DNA of 55,448 nucleotides from Candidatus Villigracilis saccharophilus (lineage in GTDB: Bacteria; Chloroflexota; Anaerolineae; Anaerolineales; Villigracilaceae). The position numbers and the translations under genes were made by a program. The notes beneath the pieces are model-generated. The model was not told the DNA's origin. It was given only the letters and a program-made list of their open reading frames with translations, and made no database searches. Location of the stretch: NCBI GenBank assembly GCA_016709305.1, contig JADJNA010000031.1, forward strand, positions 1 to 55,448. Reading direction: 5' to 3'. This document shows positions 33,023 through 41,927 of this stretch, piece by piece; position 1 is the stretch's first letter; each line of letters starts with the position of its first letter.

Positions 33023-34249
33023 TTAACCAAACATTTCCTTGACCTTATAAATTCCATTCACCAGCAGGTCAACTTCATCTTTTGTATTATACAAATAGAA
33101 GGAGGCACGGCTTGTGGCTGGAATTCCAAATTTTTCATGTAAGGGTTGTGCGCAATGGTGTCCCGCCCTCACCGCGATCCCGTCCCGGTCCAAAATTTGC
33201 GCCACATCATGCGGATGTACACCCTCAAGCGTGAAGGCAGCCACCCCTCCTTTTTTATCGGCTGAAGGACCGAATAATTTGACGCCGGGAATCTCTTCAA
33301 GGCGCTCCAACGCGTATTCGGTGATCTCATGTTCATGCGCGGCGATATTGTCCATGCCGAGGCTGGTCAGGTAATCGACCGCGGCTCCGAATCCGACCGC
33401 TTCTGCGATCGCAGGTGTGCCCGCCTCAAACTTATGCGGTAATGTGTTCGGGCGGAAAGAGCGCAATTTCACTTCTTTGATCATATCTCCGCCGCCTAAA
33501 AATGGGGGCATGGATTCAAGCAAGGCAACTTTCCCGTACAGCGCGCCGATACCGGTTGGTCCGCACATTTTATGCGCGGAAAATGCATAAAAATCCGCAT
33601 CCAGGGCCTGCACGTCTACTGTCAAATGCGGAACGGATTGCGCGCCATCCACCAACGTTATTGCGCCTGCAGCATGCGCGAGCTGGATGATCTCAGCGGC
33701 GGGGTTGATCGTCCCAAGCACATTGGACATGTGCGTAAACGAGACCAGCTTTGGGCGGCGGGAGAGCAGCGTGTTATACGCCTCAAGATCCAACAGGCCG
33801 TCTTCCGTCACTGGAATAAAATCCAATTCGATGCCGCGCTCCGCCTGGAGCATTTGCCAGGGAACAAGATTACTATGGTGTTCCATTTCAGTCAGGAGCA
33901 CAAGGTCGCCCTGTATTAAATTCGCGCGCGCCCAGCTGTAAGCAACCAGATTAATTGACTCGGTGGTATTGCGCGTGTAAACGATCTGGCGCGCTGAAGC
34001 CGCATTGATAAACCTGGCGATCTTTTCACGGGCTGCCTCATACAAAGCGGTCGCCTCCTCGGCAAGTGTATGCACGCCGCGATGGATGTTCGCGTTCGAA
34101 TGGCGGTAATAATCATCCATTGCCCGAAGCACTGATAATGGCTTCTGCGAAGTAGCCGTTGAATCCAAATATGTCAGACGTACGCCCGGCCTGATCTCAC
34201 GCTCAAGAATTGGAAAATCTTTTCGTATTTCAGTTAAATTTAATTTCAT
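33023..34249 (-). CDS. sufS: Cysteine desulfurase SufS
   Basis: A 408-residue class II PLP-dependent cysteine desulfurase that provides persulfide sulfur for Fe-S assembly. The start MKLNLTEIRKDFPIL is normal. The PLP lysine is in FYAFSAHKMCGPTGIGALYG, the His stacking on PLP is in TEMEHHSNLVPW, and the active cysteine is in RAGHHCAQPLHEKFG. Length is that of SufS rather than IscS. It lies between an unknown basic protein gene and sufU in the operon. Confidence 0.96.
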   Translation of the reverse strand: MKLNLTEIRKDFPILEREIRPGVRLTYLDSTATSQKPLSVLRAMDDYYRHSNANIHRGVHTLAEEATALYEAAREKIARFINAASARQIVYTRNTTESINLVAYSWARANLIQGDLVLLTEMEHHSNLVPWQMLQAERGIELDFIPVTEDGLLDLEAYNTLLSRRPKLVSFTHMSNVLGTINPAAEIIQLAHAAGAITLVDGAQSVPHLTVDVQALDADFYAFSAHKMCGPTGIGALYGKVALLESMPPFLGGGDMIKEVKLRSFRPNTLPHKFEAGTPAIAEAVGFGAAVDYLTSLGMDNIAAHEHEITEYALERLEEIPGVKLFGPSADKKGGVAAFTLEGVHPHDVAQILDRDGIAVRAGHHCAQPLHEKFGIPATSRASFYLYNTKDEVDLLVNGIYKVKEMFG

Positions 34250-34315
34250 GGGTCAAGTTAACAAATAAACGAACAGAGCGGTTTCGTTTTCAACCAGTCT
34301 GCTCGCTCATTGTGC

Positions 34316-34927
34316 CTAATAATCTGGAATAAAATCTTTTTTGACAGCTTTTTTACCCGGAAGAGGGCGAATATGCTCCGAGGTGACAGGGAACCAGAGA
34401 ATGCGATCAGGCACCATCCAGCCGTCTGTGAGATAAACATTTGAGCGAAATTGCACGGCGACAAGTTTATTATCCACCTGAACCACAATGCCCTTGACCC
34501 AGCCGCGGATGCGCTCGCGATTCTTTTCGTGATCGCAAAACACTTCGACAGTATCCCCCACTTCAAAGGCATGTTCAATTCCTGGCGCTTTCATGAAGGA
34601 AAATTGATTTACCCGCACCGAGCGTTTGACAGGCCGCCGCCGTTCAGTGAGCGGGCTTACTATGCGTTTTATCACAACCACAGGTTTGGCAACCCGTTTT
34701 GCCGAAACCTTGGGCGCAGCCGCTGCTTCTACAACCGCATCGACCTTGATTTCCGGCTGGACCGACACAGGCCCGCTTTTCGATTTCTCAGCTTGTTTTG
34801 TCATTGACTTCCTTGATGGCTCTACTTTTACAATCGGCTTTGACGGCACCTTCTTTGTCACTTTTACCCTCACCACAGGTTTTGATTTGGTCTTTACCCC
34901 AGGCTTAGCTTTGGATTTCACGGCCAT
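34316..34927 (-). CDS. Basic protein of unknown function within the suf operon
   Basis: A 203-residue protein in two parts. Residues 1-105 are low-complexity and strongly basic (repeated KSK, KPVVRVKV and KVTKK elements), without cysteine. Residues 110-190 form a compact beta-rich domain: FEVGDTVEVFCDHEKNRERI, GWVKGIVVQVDNKLVAVQFR and DGWMVPDRILWFP, resembling a Tudor/SH3-like fold that could bind nucleic acid or protein. I do not recognise the family. It sits between sufD and sufS on the same strand, 66 bases from sufS and about 120 from sufD, so it probably belongs to the operon. It is not part of any described SUF system I know. Confidence 0.68.
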   Translation of the reverse strand: MAVKSKAKPGVKTKSKPVVRVKVTKKVPSKPIVKVEPSRKSMTKQAEKSKSGPVSVQPEIKVDAVVEAAAAPKVSAKRVAKPVVVIKRIVSPLTERRRPVKRSVRVNQFSFMKAPGIEHAFEVGDTVEVFCDHEKNRERIRGWVKGIVVQVDNKLVAVQFRSNVYLTDGWMVPDRILWFPVTSEHIRPLPGKKAVKKDFIPDY

Positions 34928-35049
34928 GACTCACATCCTATCTTTGATTATAGAGACGCCCTCGGTCTCTTTTATAACTAATTCTTGGATCCGGTTATGA
35001 AGCGGACAATTTATCCTGTATCGCCTGTTGAAATCTCTCACGCACGCCT

Positions 35050-36330
35050 TCAAAAGGGGATACGCTGCATGATGGGGTCAAAAAATCCCTCGACCACCAA
35101 ACGCTCCGCATCCGCTTGTGGAATGCCGCGGCTCTTGAGATAGAACAACGGCTCCTTCTCCAACTTTCCAACGGTCGCGCCATGCGTACAGCGAACATCA
35201 TCAGCCAAAATTTCCAGCCCTGGAATTGAATCCGCGCGGGCCTGGTCGTCCAGCACAAGGTTGCGATTGGCTTGATAACCATCCGTCTTCTGCGCGCCGG
35301 GCGCAACGTAGATCATTCCCTGCCACACGGAGCGGCTCCTGCCCTTCAACGCGCCTTTGAACAACAGATCACTGGTGGTATGCGGAGCAAGATGATTCTG
35401 CTGGGTATCATGGTCAAGGTGCTGGGATCCGTCTGTAAAATAGAAACCGGACATACGTCCCTGCGCGCCTTCACCCGCCAGGTCAAGGTCTGAGAAGTTC
35501 TTCGTCAAGCGTGAGCCGACCGCGCCAAAGATCCAATCGAGATTGCCACCGCGCTCAACATGAGCACGCTCATGAGAGAAGTTCCAGACGTGGCGACCCC
35601 ATGATTGCAGTTCTACAAAGCGCAGACTTGCATTTTTCCCGACATGAATTTCAACGATCCCCGCGTGCATGGCATGACCGGTTTCGCTGGGGGAAGCGGC
35701 TTCATGAACATAAGTCACTGAAGCGCCGTCTTCCACGTGAACGATCAAATGTGAAAAATGAGCCAGATCAACTCCGGGACCCCATAGAATGGAGTGAAGC
35801 GGAGTTTCCACAACTACGTTCTTTGGAACATATAACAACACGCCATTACCAGCCAGGGCTGATGCCAGCGCCGCAAACTTGCCGTCTTCAGGTTTGACCA
35901 CCGTGCCCATCAGCCGATTAAGAAGCTCCGGGTTCTCGCGCTCCGCGGTGCGAATGTCAGTGAAGATCACGCCCTTGGCGACCAGAGCGGGATCAAGGTC
36001 GACGCGTGAACCGCCGGGCAAAAGTGTGATCTGCCCGCCATGCTGCTCGCCCGTCAGGGGTTTGAGCAGATATTCAGGCACTACCGGCAGATCTTCAAAC
36101 GCGCCTTCTTTGGGCAGTTTGAAATCAGACGCGGGCATTAATCTTAAGTCAGTGCGCCGCCAGGGCTCATCACTTGTGATTGGCATGGAAAATTTCGTGA
36201 ACGCATCCCACGCCTTGCTTCGGATGCCTTTCAAGCCGCCGGCGGGAATGGCATCGGCGGTAAAGGAAAATTCCTTCGCCGCCGAGTCACGTCGAGTTCG
36301 AGTAACAGTTACTTTTGGTTTCTCTTGCAT
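35050..36330 (-). CDS. sufD: SufD, Fe-S scaffold subunit
   Basis: SufD forms the SufBC2D scaffold with SufB and the ATPase SufC. The C-terminal beta-helix core is well conserved: HLDHDTQQNHLAPHTTSDLLF, GRSRSVWQGMIYVAPGAQ, and ADSIPGLEILADDVRCTHGATVG, ending in the helical PQADAERLVVEGFFDPI. I set the start at MQEKPKVTV (36330), giving 426 residues. The 24 upstream codons to 36402 come from a repetitive GTCAAAGGTC stretch that looks non-coding, although no good ribosome site precedes 36330. Gene order C-B-D-S-U is that of Gram-positive-type SUF systems. Confidence 0.92.
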   Translation of the reverse strand: MQEKPKVTVTRTRRDSAAKEFSFTADAIPAGGLKGIRSKAWDAFTKFSMPITSDEPWRRTDLRLMPASDFKLPKEGAFEDLPVVPEYLLKPLTGEQHGGQITLLPGGSRVDLDPALVAKGVIFTDIRTAERENPELLNRLMGTVVKPEDGKFAALASALAGNGVLLYVPKNVVVETPLHSILWGPGVDLAHFSHLIVHVEDGASVTYVHEAASPSETGHAMHAGIVEIHVGKNASLRFVELQSWGRHVWNFSHERAHVERGGNLDWIFGAVGSRLTKNFSDLDLAGEGAQGRMSGFYFTDGSQHLDHDTQQNHLAPHTTSDLLFKGALKGRSRSVWQGMIYVAPGAQKTDGYQANRNLVLDDQARADSIPGLEILADDVRCTHGATVGKLEKEPLFYLKSRGIPQADAERLVVEGFFDPIMQRIPF

Positions 36331-36334
36331 TAAA

Positions 36335-36402
36335 AGACAAGCGTCAAAGGTCGAAAGTCGAAGGTCAAAGATCACGGACTTGTGACCTTTGACTTTTGAC
36401 AT
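36335..36402. repeat. Intergenic imperfect palindrome (GTCAAAGGTC type)
   Basis: Between sufB and sufD, copies of GTCAAAGGTC and GTCGAAGGTC in both orientations make an imperfect inverted repeat about 70 bases long. A related single copy lies after sufT (42927-42950). It may be a dispersed repeat family or an mRNA processing structure. Confidence 0.55.
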
Positions 36403-36404
36403 CT

Positions 36405-37832
36405 CTATCCGATTGACCCCTCCATTTGTAGTTGAATTAATCTATTCATTTCCACAGCGTATTCCATTGGCAATTCCTTGACCAGGGGTTCGATAAAGCC
36501 AGAGACGACCATGCCTGTGGCTTCCTCTTCAGAAAGTCCGCGGGACATAAGATAGAAGAGCTGCTCTTCACCGACCTTGGAAACCGAAGCCTCATGGCCA
36601 ATGGAGACATCATCTTCATCAATTTCAATGGACGGATACGTATCCGAGCGGGATTTGGGGTCGAGCAAAAGCGCGTCGCAAACCACATTGGATTTGACGC
36701 CTTTTGAACCTTTATAAACTTTTACCAAACCACGGTAAGAAGCGCGCCCACCGCCCTTGCTGATCGACTTGGAAGTGATCTTGCTGGTGGTATTTGGAGC
36801 AAAATGCACCATCTTCGAACCCGCGTCTTGAACCTGTCCCGGGCCTGCGAACGCCATCGAAAGCATTTCGCCGCGAGCGCCGGGCTCCATCAAATAGCAG
36901 GATGGGTATTTCATGGTGAGTTTCGAGCCGAGGTTCGCGTCCACCCACTCGTGGGAGGCATCCGCAAAGACCATGGCGCGCTGAGTCACAAGATTGAACA
37001 CGTTGGTCGACCAGTTTTGAATGGTCGAATAACGCGAACGCGCGCCTTTCTTAACAATGATCTCGATCACACCAGAGTGGAAGGAGTTGGTTGTATATTG
37101 CGGAGCGGTGCAGCCTTCAACATAATGCACCGAAGCGCCTTCATCCACGATGATAAGCGTGCGCTCGAACTGACCGACGTTGGCAGTGTTCAAACGGAAA
37201 TACGCCTGCAGAGGCAGATCCACTTTGACACCTTTGGGGACGTACACGAACGATCCGCCCGACCAGACCGCACTATTCAACGCGGCGAATTTATTATCTT
37301 CAATTGGAACGACTGTCCCAAAATATTCCTTGAACAGATCAGGATACTGGCGCAGACCATCTTCGATCGAAAGGAAGATCACGCCCTGTTTTTCAAGATG
37401 TTCCAGAATGGAGTGATACACCATTTCAGATTCATACTGAGCACCGACGCCCGCCAAAAATTTCTGCTCGGCTTCGGGGATGCCCAATTTATTGAAAGTG
37501 TTTTTGATGTCATCGGGAACATTGTCCCAATTCTTTTCGCTTTTCTCGGTCGGCTTGACATAATAGAAGATATTATCAAGGTCAAGGTTCGAGATATCTG
37601 GTCCCCAGGTCGGCATGGGACGCGACTGGTAATGCTCAAGCGCCTTCAAGCGAAACTCGAGCATCCATTGCGGTTCGCCTTTCATGCGTGAAATATTTTC
37701 CACGACTTCGCGGCTCAAGCCCCGTTCAGACTTGAACACATAATTATCATCGCGGTCGTGAAAACCGTACTTGTAATCACCAATTTCATCGAGGATCTTG
37801 GTGTCTTCATTAAGTTTTGTATCTTCAGCCAT
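36405..37832 (-). CDS. sufB: SufB, Fe-S scaffold subunit
   Basis: A 475-residue core scaffold on which the nascent cluster is built. It is highly conserved: GLSREVVENISRMKGEPQWM near the N-terminus, IFLSIEDGLRQYPDLFKEYF, FVYVPKGVKVDLPLQAYFR, the beta-helix, VVCDALLLDPKSRSDTYPS with the proposed acceptor cysteine, and EDDVSIGHEASVSKVGEEQL. The ending LPMEYAVEMNRLIQLQMEGS is typical. I choose the Met at 37832 (MAEDTKLNEDTK); an upstream ATG at 37883 would add 17 atypical residues. It follows sufC by about 75 bases. Confidence 0.95.
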   Translation of the reverse strand: MAEDTKLNEDTKILDEIGDYKYGFHDRDDNYVFKSERGLSREVVENISRMKGEPQWMLEFRLKALEHYQSRPMPTWGPDISNLDLDNIFYYVKPTEKSEKNWDNVPDDIKNTFNKLGIPEAEQKFLAGVGAQYESEMVYHSILEHLEKQGVIFLSIEDGLRQYPDLFKEYFGTVVPIEDNKFAALNSAVWSGGSFVYVPKGVKVDLPLQAYFRLNTANVGQFERTLIIVDEGASVHYVEGCTAPQYTTNSFHSGVIEIIVKKGARSRYSTIQNWSTNVFNLVTQRAMVFADASHEWVDANLGSKLTMKYPSCYLMEPGARGEMLSMAFAGPGQVQDAGSKMVHFAPNTTSKITSKSISKGGGRASYRGLVKVYKGSKGVKSNVVCDALLLDPKSRSDTYPSIEIDEDDVSIGHEASVSKVGEEQLFYLMSRGLSEEEATGMVVSGFIEPLVKELPMEYAVEMNRLIQLQMEGSIG

Positions 37833-37906
37833 TGGTTTCACCATTTTTTTCTGATGAAGAGCCGCATCGTGCCAACCCGTCACCTGCTACTAACAATAAA
37901 GAGTGT

Positions 37907-38683
37907 CTACGCCTCAGCCGTTTCCTCGTACTTCTCGCGCACCCAGTCATACCCCTGTTCTTCGAGGTGCAAGGCAAGGTCAGGTCCGCCAGACTCGACG
38001 ATCCGTCCATCCAGCATGATGTGGACGAAATTCGGCTTGATGTAATTCAACAGGCGCTGGTAATGCGTAATGACCAGCACACCCAGATCAGGTCCGGAAA
38101 GCGCGTTTACACCTTCGGAGACGATGCGCAGAGCGTCAATGTCCAAACCAGAGTCAGTTTCATCCAGAATGGCGATCTCGGGCTTAAGGGCTGCCATTTG
38201 CAGGATCTCGGCGCGTTTCTTTTCACCGCCAGAGAAACCATCATTAAGATAGCGGCCGGCGAAGGCGTGATCCATCTTGAGCGTATCCATTTTTTCCTTG
38301 AGCATCTTGCGGAATTCAAGGATGGGCATACCCTTATCTTCAGGATTGACGGCGCGGCGGCGGGCATTCAGCGCGGAACGCAGGAAGTTCGCCACGGTCA
38401 CGCCCGGAATAGCAACTGGATACTGAAAAGCTAAAAAGATGCCAGCACGCGAGCGTTCGTCCGGTTCGAGCTCAAGGACATTCTGTCCTTTGAAAATGAT
38501 TTCGCCTTCGGTTACAGTGTAATTGGGATGTCCCATCAATGTGTAAGCGAGAGTTGACTTCCCCGTACCGTTTGGACCCATAATGGCGTGAATTTCGCCC
38601 TGATTTATGGTCAATGTAAGACCTTTGAGAATTTCCTTATCTTCGATACTAACGTGCAAATTCTTTATTTCAAGCTGCGACAT
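37907..38683 (-). CDS. sufC: SufC, ATPase of the Fe-S scaffold
   Basis: A 258-residue ABC-type ATPase without membrane helices that drives conformational change of SufB/SufD. Walker A is GPNGTGKST, the signature is FSGGEKKRAEI, Walker B and the SufC-specific end read IAILDETDSGLDIDAL, and the H-loop His is in VLVITHYQRLL. It is the first gene of the minus-strand suf operon and has GAGGAG upstream. The promoter (38740-38768) overlaps the putative SufR operator, so Fe-S demand should control the whole operon. Confidence 0.97.
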   Translation of the reverse strand: MSQLEIKNLHVSIEDKEILKGLTLTINQGEIHAIMGPNGTGKSTLAYTLMGHPNYTVTEGEIIFKGQNVLELEPDERSRAGIFLAFQYPVAIPGVTVANFLRSALNARRRAVNPEDKGMPILEFRKMLKEKMDTLKMDHAFAGRYLNDGFSGGEKKRAEILQMAALKPEIAILDETDSGLDIDALRIVSEGVNALSGPDLGVLVITHYQRLLNYIKPNFVHIMLDGRIVESGGPDLALHLEEQGYDWVREKYEETAEA

Positions 38684-38739
38684 ACCTAGTTTACTCCTCG
38701 GAATTTAGCCAATACTGGCGTTTTTATCAAGTAGAGGTC

Positions 38740-38768
38740 ATTATAGCAGGTTTAGGCAAATATGTCAA
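38740..38768 (-). promoter_or_regulatory. Consensus promoter of the suf operon
   Basis: On the minus strand TTGACA (38763-38768) and TATAAT (38740-38745) match the consensus exactly, with a 17-base spacer. Transcription should start about 50 bases before sufC. Confidence 0.88.
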
Positions 38769-38797
38769 TATTTATGATATTTTTCTAGTATATTCAA
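38764..38797. promoter_or_regulatory. Putative SufR operator at sufC
   Basis: GTCAATAT (38764-38771), 18 bases, then ATATTCAA (38790-38797). Twenty bases from the first half-site into the spacer are identical, in inverted orientation, to the sufR promoter region (41864-41897). The promoter-proximal half overlaps the -35 box, which fits a repressor. Confidence 0.75.
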
Positions 38798-38880
38798 TCG
38801 CGGAATCACTAAAAGGTATATAATACCTTCTAATTGTATAAAATAAGAGGAAAGTTCACCCCAACACTCATAAACGATCC

Positions 38881-40671
38881 ATGAAACCTAATTTTCTCAA
38901 AACCGCAATCTTTCACTGGCTCGCGCTCCTTTCCCTATTCAGTGTGAGCGCCATGCCCCCTACAAAAGCGTCACACATTGGAAAAGCCCTGCAAACTGAT
39001 AAGCTCATCTTTGCAGTGATCGGTGATTTTGGAGAAGCGGGTCAACCCGAGACAGACGTGGCAAATCTGGTCAAAAGCTGGAATCCAGGCTTTATTGTGA
39101 CAACCGGGGACAATAATTATCCTAATGGCGCAGTCAGCACCATAGACCAGAATATCGGTCAGTATTATCACGACTATATATTTAAATACAATGGGAAATT
39201 TGGCAGCGGCTCGGCAATTAACAGGTTTTTTCCCGCGCTTGGCAACCATGATTGGGATCAAAACAACGGCAGGCAGCAGGAACTTTACTTTACACTGCCG
39301 GGCAATGAAAGATATTATGATTTTATCCAGGGACCAATTCACTTTTATGTGCTTAACAGCAATCCAACCGAACCTGACGGCATCAGTGTCGAATCGAAAC
39401 AGGCAAAATGGCTGAAAAGTAGTTTAGCAGCCTCAACATCCAAATTTGACATCGTTGTACTACACCATCCTCCCTATTCATCAGGCAGGCACGGCTCTTC
39501 AAAAGAAATGCAATGGCCATACAAGTTATGGGGAGCTGACGCTGTCCTGGCCGGACACGATCACACCTACGAAAGATTGACCGTGGATGGCATGCCGTAT
39601 TTTGTAAATGGCATCGGCGGAGGCCAACCTTTATATTATTTTGCGGCCACATTATCTGAAAGCAAAGTCCGCTACAACGCCGATTACGGCGCCATGCGGG
39701 TTGAAGCCAGCGATCAATTCTTAAAATTTCAAACCTATACGCGAACCGGCCTGCTGATCGATGAGTACACGCTGGGAAGCGCGCCCCCACTTGTCACGTC
39801 TATCCTGCGTACATCTCCCAACCCGACAAATTCCAACAGGGTGGATTTTTCCATCACCTTTTCTGAAGCAGTCACTGGCGTGGACATTTCCGACTTTATT
39901 CTCAGTCCCGCAAATCCGTCAGACGCCTCACTCTTAACTGTAAGCGGCTCGGGCAACAAATACATTGTTTCAGCGAATAGCGGCAGAAGCGATGCCAACC
40001 TGCGTCTCGATTTGACGAATAATGACAACATCATAACAACGCCCGGAATCAAGCTGGGCGGCACCGGCCTCGGGAATGGGAATTTCATGAATGGCGAAGC
40101 GTATACCGTCGACAAAACAGCCCCTGTTATCTTTTCGATCGCCAGATCAACCGTCAGCCCGACCAACGCGGCCACATTGGATTTTGTCATTACCTTCTCG
40201 GAGGCGGTATCCAATCTAGACGCATCAGATTTCAGATTAATATCATCAAATAATACTGACGGATCGATCAACTCGGTATCCGGTTCTGGAAATCTATATA
40301 CTGCCACGATAAGCACAGGCAGCGGTGATAACTCACTCCGCCTTGAATTCATCGACGATGACGGCGTGATCGATTCAGCAACGAATCCAACGGGCGGCGC
40401 AGGAACAGGAAACGGGGATTTCAGGAACGCAGAAAGCTATGTTGTGGACAAGACTGCCCCGGGCGTAATTTCGATCACACGCGCCAACCCCAGTCCAACC
40501 AATGCGCCCAGTGTGGAATATATCGTTACTTTTTCTGAAGCAGTTACAGGCCTAGACTCTTCAGACTTCGCGCTTGCTCCTGTAACTATCAATGGAATGA
40601 GCCTCAATCATACGCGGCAACGCAGACCCCGCCAATTCAACCCGCGTGGATTTCATTGTCACTTTTTCTGA
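38881..40671 (+). CDS. Secreted calcineurin-like phosphatase with Ig-like repeats (5' portion of a broken gene)
   Basis: An exported protein with a signal peptide (LALLSLFSVSAMPPTKA) and a metallophosphatase domain at about residues 40-260. Metal ligands are in FAVIGDFGEAG, VTTGDNNYPNG, PALGNHDWDQN, VVLHHPPYSSG and LAGHDHTYERL, the order of purple-acid-phosphatase-like enzymes; the substrate is unknown. After residue 300 come repeats of about 110 residues of the Ig-like type (DFVITFSEAV.., DKTAP..). The frame leaves the repeat near 40600: the last 25 residues do not belong, and the next repeat resumes in another frame at 40604, with about 60 residues of a repeat missing. It stands alone between the divergent suf promoters. 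Confidence 0.8.
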   Translation: MKPNFLKTAIFHWLALLSLFSVSAMPPTKASHIGKALQTDKLIFAVIGDFGEAGQPETDVANLVKSWNPGFIVTTGDNNYPNGAVSTIDQNIGQYYHDYIFKYNGKFGSGSAINRFFPALGNHDWDQNNGRQQELYFTLPGNERYYDFIQGPIHFYVLNSNPTEPDGISVESKQAKWLKSSLAASTSKFDIVVLHHPPYSSGRHGSSKEMQWPYKLWGADAVLAGHDHTYERLTVDGMPYFVNGIGGGQPLYYFAATLSESKVRYNADYGAMRVEASDQFLKFQTYTRTGLLIDEYTLGSAPPLVTSILRTSPNPTNSNRVDFSITFSEAVTGVDISDFILSPANPSDASLLTVSGSGNKYIVSANSGRSDANLRLDLTNNDNIITTPGIKLGGTGLGNGNFMNGEAYTVDKTAPVIFSIARSTVSPTNAATLDFVITFSEAVSNLDASDFRLISSNNTDGSINSVSGSGNLYTATISTGSGDNSLRLEFIDDDGVIDSATNPTGGAGTGNGDFRNAESYVVDKTAPGVISITRANPSPTNAPSVEYIVTFSEAVTGLDSSDFALAPVTINGMSLNHTRQRRPRQFNPRGFHCHFF

Positions 40672-41299
40672 AGCTGTCACAGGCGTGGATGCGAGCGACT
40701 TTAGTGTGAGCACGACCGGCATAAGCGGCGCATCAATTGTTGAGGTAAAAAGTTTTGATCCATTTTATGTTGTGACCATTGACACAGGCCTCGGCGACGG
40801 TACCTTAAAACTCGACTTGCTCGACAATGACAGCATCACCAACAATGTTCCCCTCGGCGGAACAGGCTCGGGAAACGGCAGCTTCTTCAACGGTGATATA
40901 TACACGATCGACAAAACAGCCCCCGTTGTCACTTCGATCATACGCGCCAGCCCAAATCCAAACAGCGCCAACAGCGTGGATTTTATCGTCACGTTTTCAG
41001 AATCAGTTACGGGTGTTGATGGAGCCGATTTCAGTCTTAACAGCATCGGCTTGAGCAAAGTTTCAATTAACGGTGTCGAGGGAGTCGATCCGTTCTATAT
41101 CGTTAAAGCAGCCACTGGTATTGGCAGCGGGTATCTCCAGCTCAGCCAGATTGATAACGGCAGTATCACAGATAAAGCGAGCAATAAGTTGATCGGGGCT
41201 TTTAGTAGCGGAGAAACCTACAACATCTCGAAATCTTCTGTTAATTTCCCGCAGCCTAACAACCGCGATCCACAAAAACCAGCTTACAAACAAACCTAA
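40604..41299 (+). pseudogene. Continuation of the phosphatase gene: two Ig-like repeats in a second frame
   Basis: From 40604 the second frame reads SIIRGNADPANSTRVDFIVTF and two further Ig-like repeats (VTSIIRASPNPNSANSVDFI, GVDGADFSLNSIGLSKVSING), matching the repeats of the upstream part. An in-frame TGA at 40598 prevents a longer frame. The piece ends at 41299 after NNRDPQKPAYKQT, where a run of five A (41274-41278) marks the next frameshift. Without an upstream ribosome site it would not be translated on its own. Confidence 0.75.
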
Positions 41300-41804
41300 T
41301 CCGCCATTTACGTGGACATCCGTCCGAAACGCACAAGGCTACGAGCTCGTCATCGCGACAGATAACAAGTTCAACCAGATTGTCATCAGCCAGGCTGTAG
41401 ATGGCACATCCTACACTGACGGTCTGCTAAAGGACGGAACTTATTACTGGCATGTGCGCGCCTACAATTCCATGTTTCAACCAGGCAGATACAGCTCAAC
41501 TCAATCCTTCACGATCGATACAACAGCACCCAAGCCGCCGCTACTGACTGAGCCCGCAAACAACTCTTCGACCAATCGCAGACCCAACTTCAAGTGGATT
41601 TCAGATGGTTCTGCGGTCAGCCATCAAATTGAAGTTGATAACAATCCTGACTTTTCCAGTCCCGAATTCAGGTCCGCAAAATCCGGCACCACTGTCCGCT
41701 CAATCTCCCTGGCCAGGGATTTATACTACTGGCGGGTTCGCACAAAAGATAGAGCCGGGAATTGGAGCGATTGGTCGCCATCACAAACGTTTACTGTCAG
41801 ATAA
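41283..41804 (+). pseudogene. C-terminal fibronectin-type domains of the broken phosphatase
   Basis: In the third frame, from 41283, the sequence reads NKPNPPFTWTSVRNAQGYEL, YTDGLLKDGTYYWHVRAYNS and, in a second copy, YYWRVRTKDRAGNWSDWSPS, i.e. two fibronectin III-like domains ending a secreted protein. The frame joins the previous piece across an A-homopolymer near 41275 by one base. The original protein would have had a signal peptide, phosphatase, about five Ig-like repeats and two FN3-like domains. Confidence 0.72.
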
Positions 41805-41863
41805 TGAAGAAATCTGAGCACGGAGAATAGCCCAAAAATTTTTGCACAGGCCAGCCAAAGATA

Positions 41864-41897
41864 GTCAATATATTATATAAATATCATAAATATTGAC
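41864..41897. promoter_or_regulatory. Putative SufR operator at sufR
   Basis: A perfect inverted repeat, GTCAATAT (41864-41871)-N18-ATATTGAC (41890-41897). The promoter-proximal half overlaps the -35 box of sufR. The same architecture, with two mismatches in the distal half, lies at the sufC promoter. Confidence 0.78.
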
Positions 41898-41921
41898 AAT
41901 CCCCGCCGATTTAGTTATACT
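41893..41921 (+). promoter_or_regulatory. Promoter of sufR, leaderless
   Basis: TTGACA (41893-41898) and TATACT (41916-41921) with a 17-base spacer. The -10 box ends six bases before the ATG at 41928 and there is no ribosome binding site, so the mRNA should start at or next to the start codon. Confidence 0.8.
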
Positions 41922-41927
41922 AATTGT

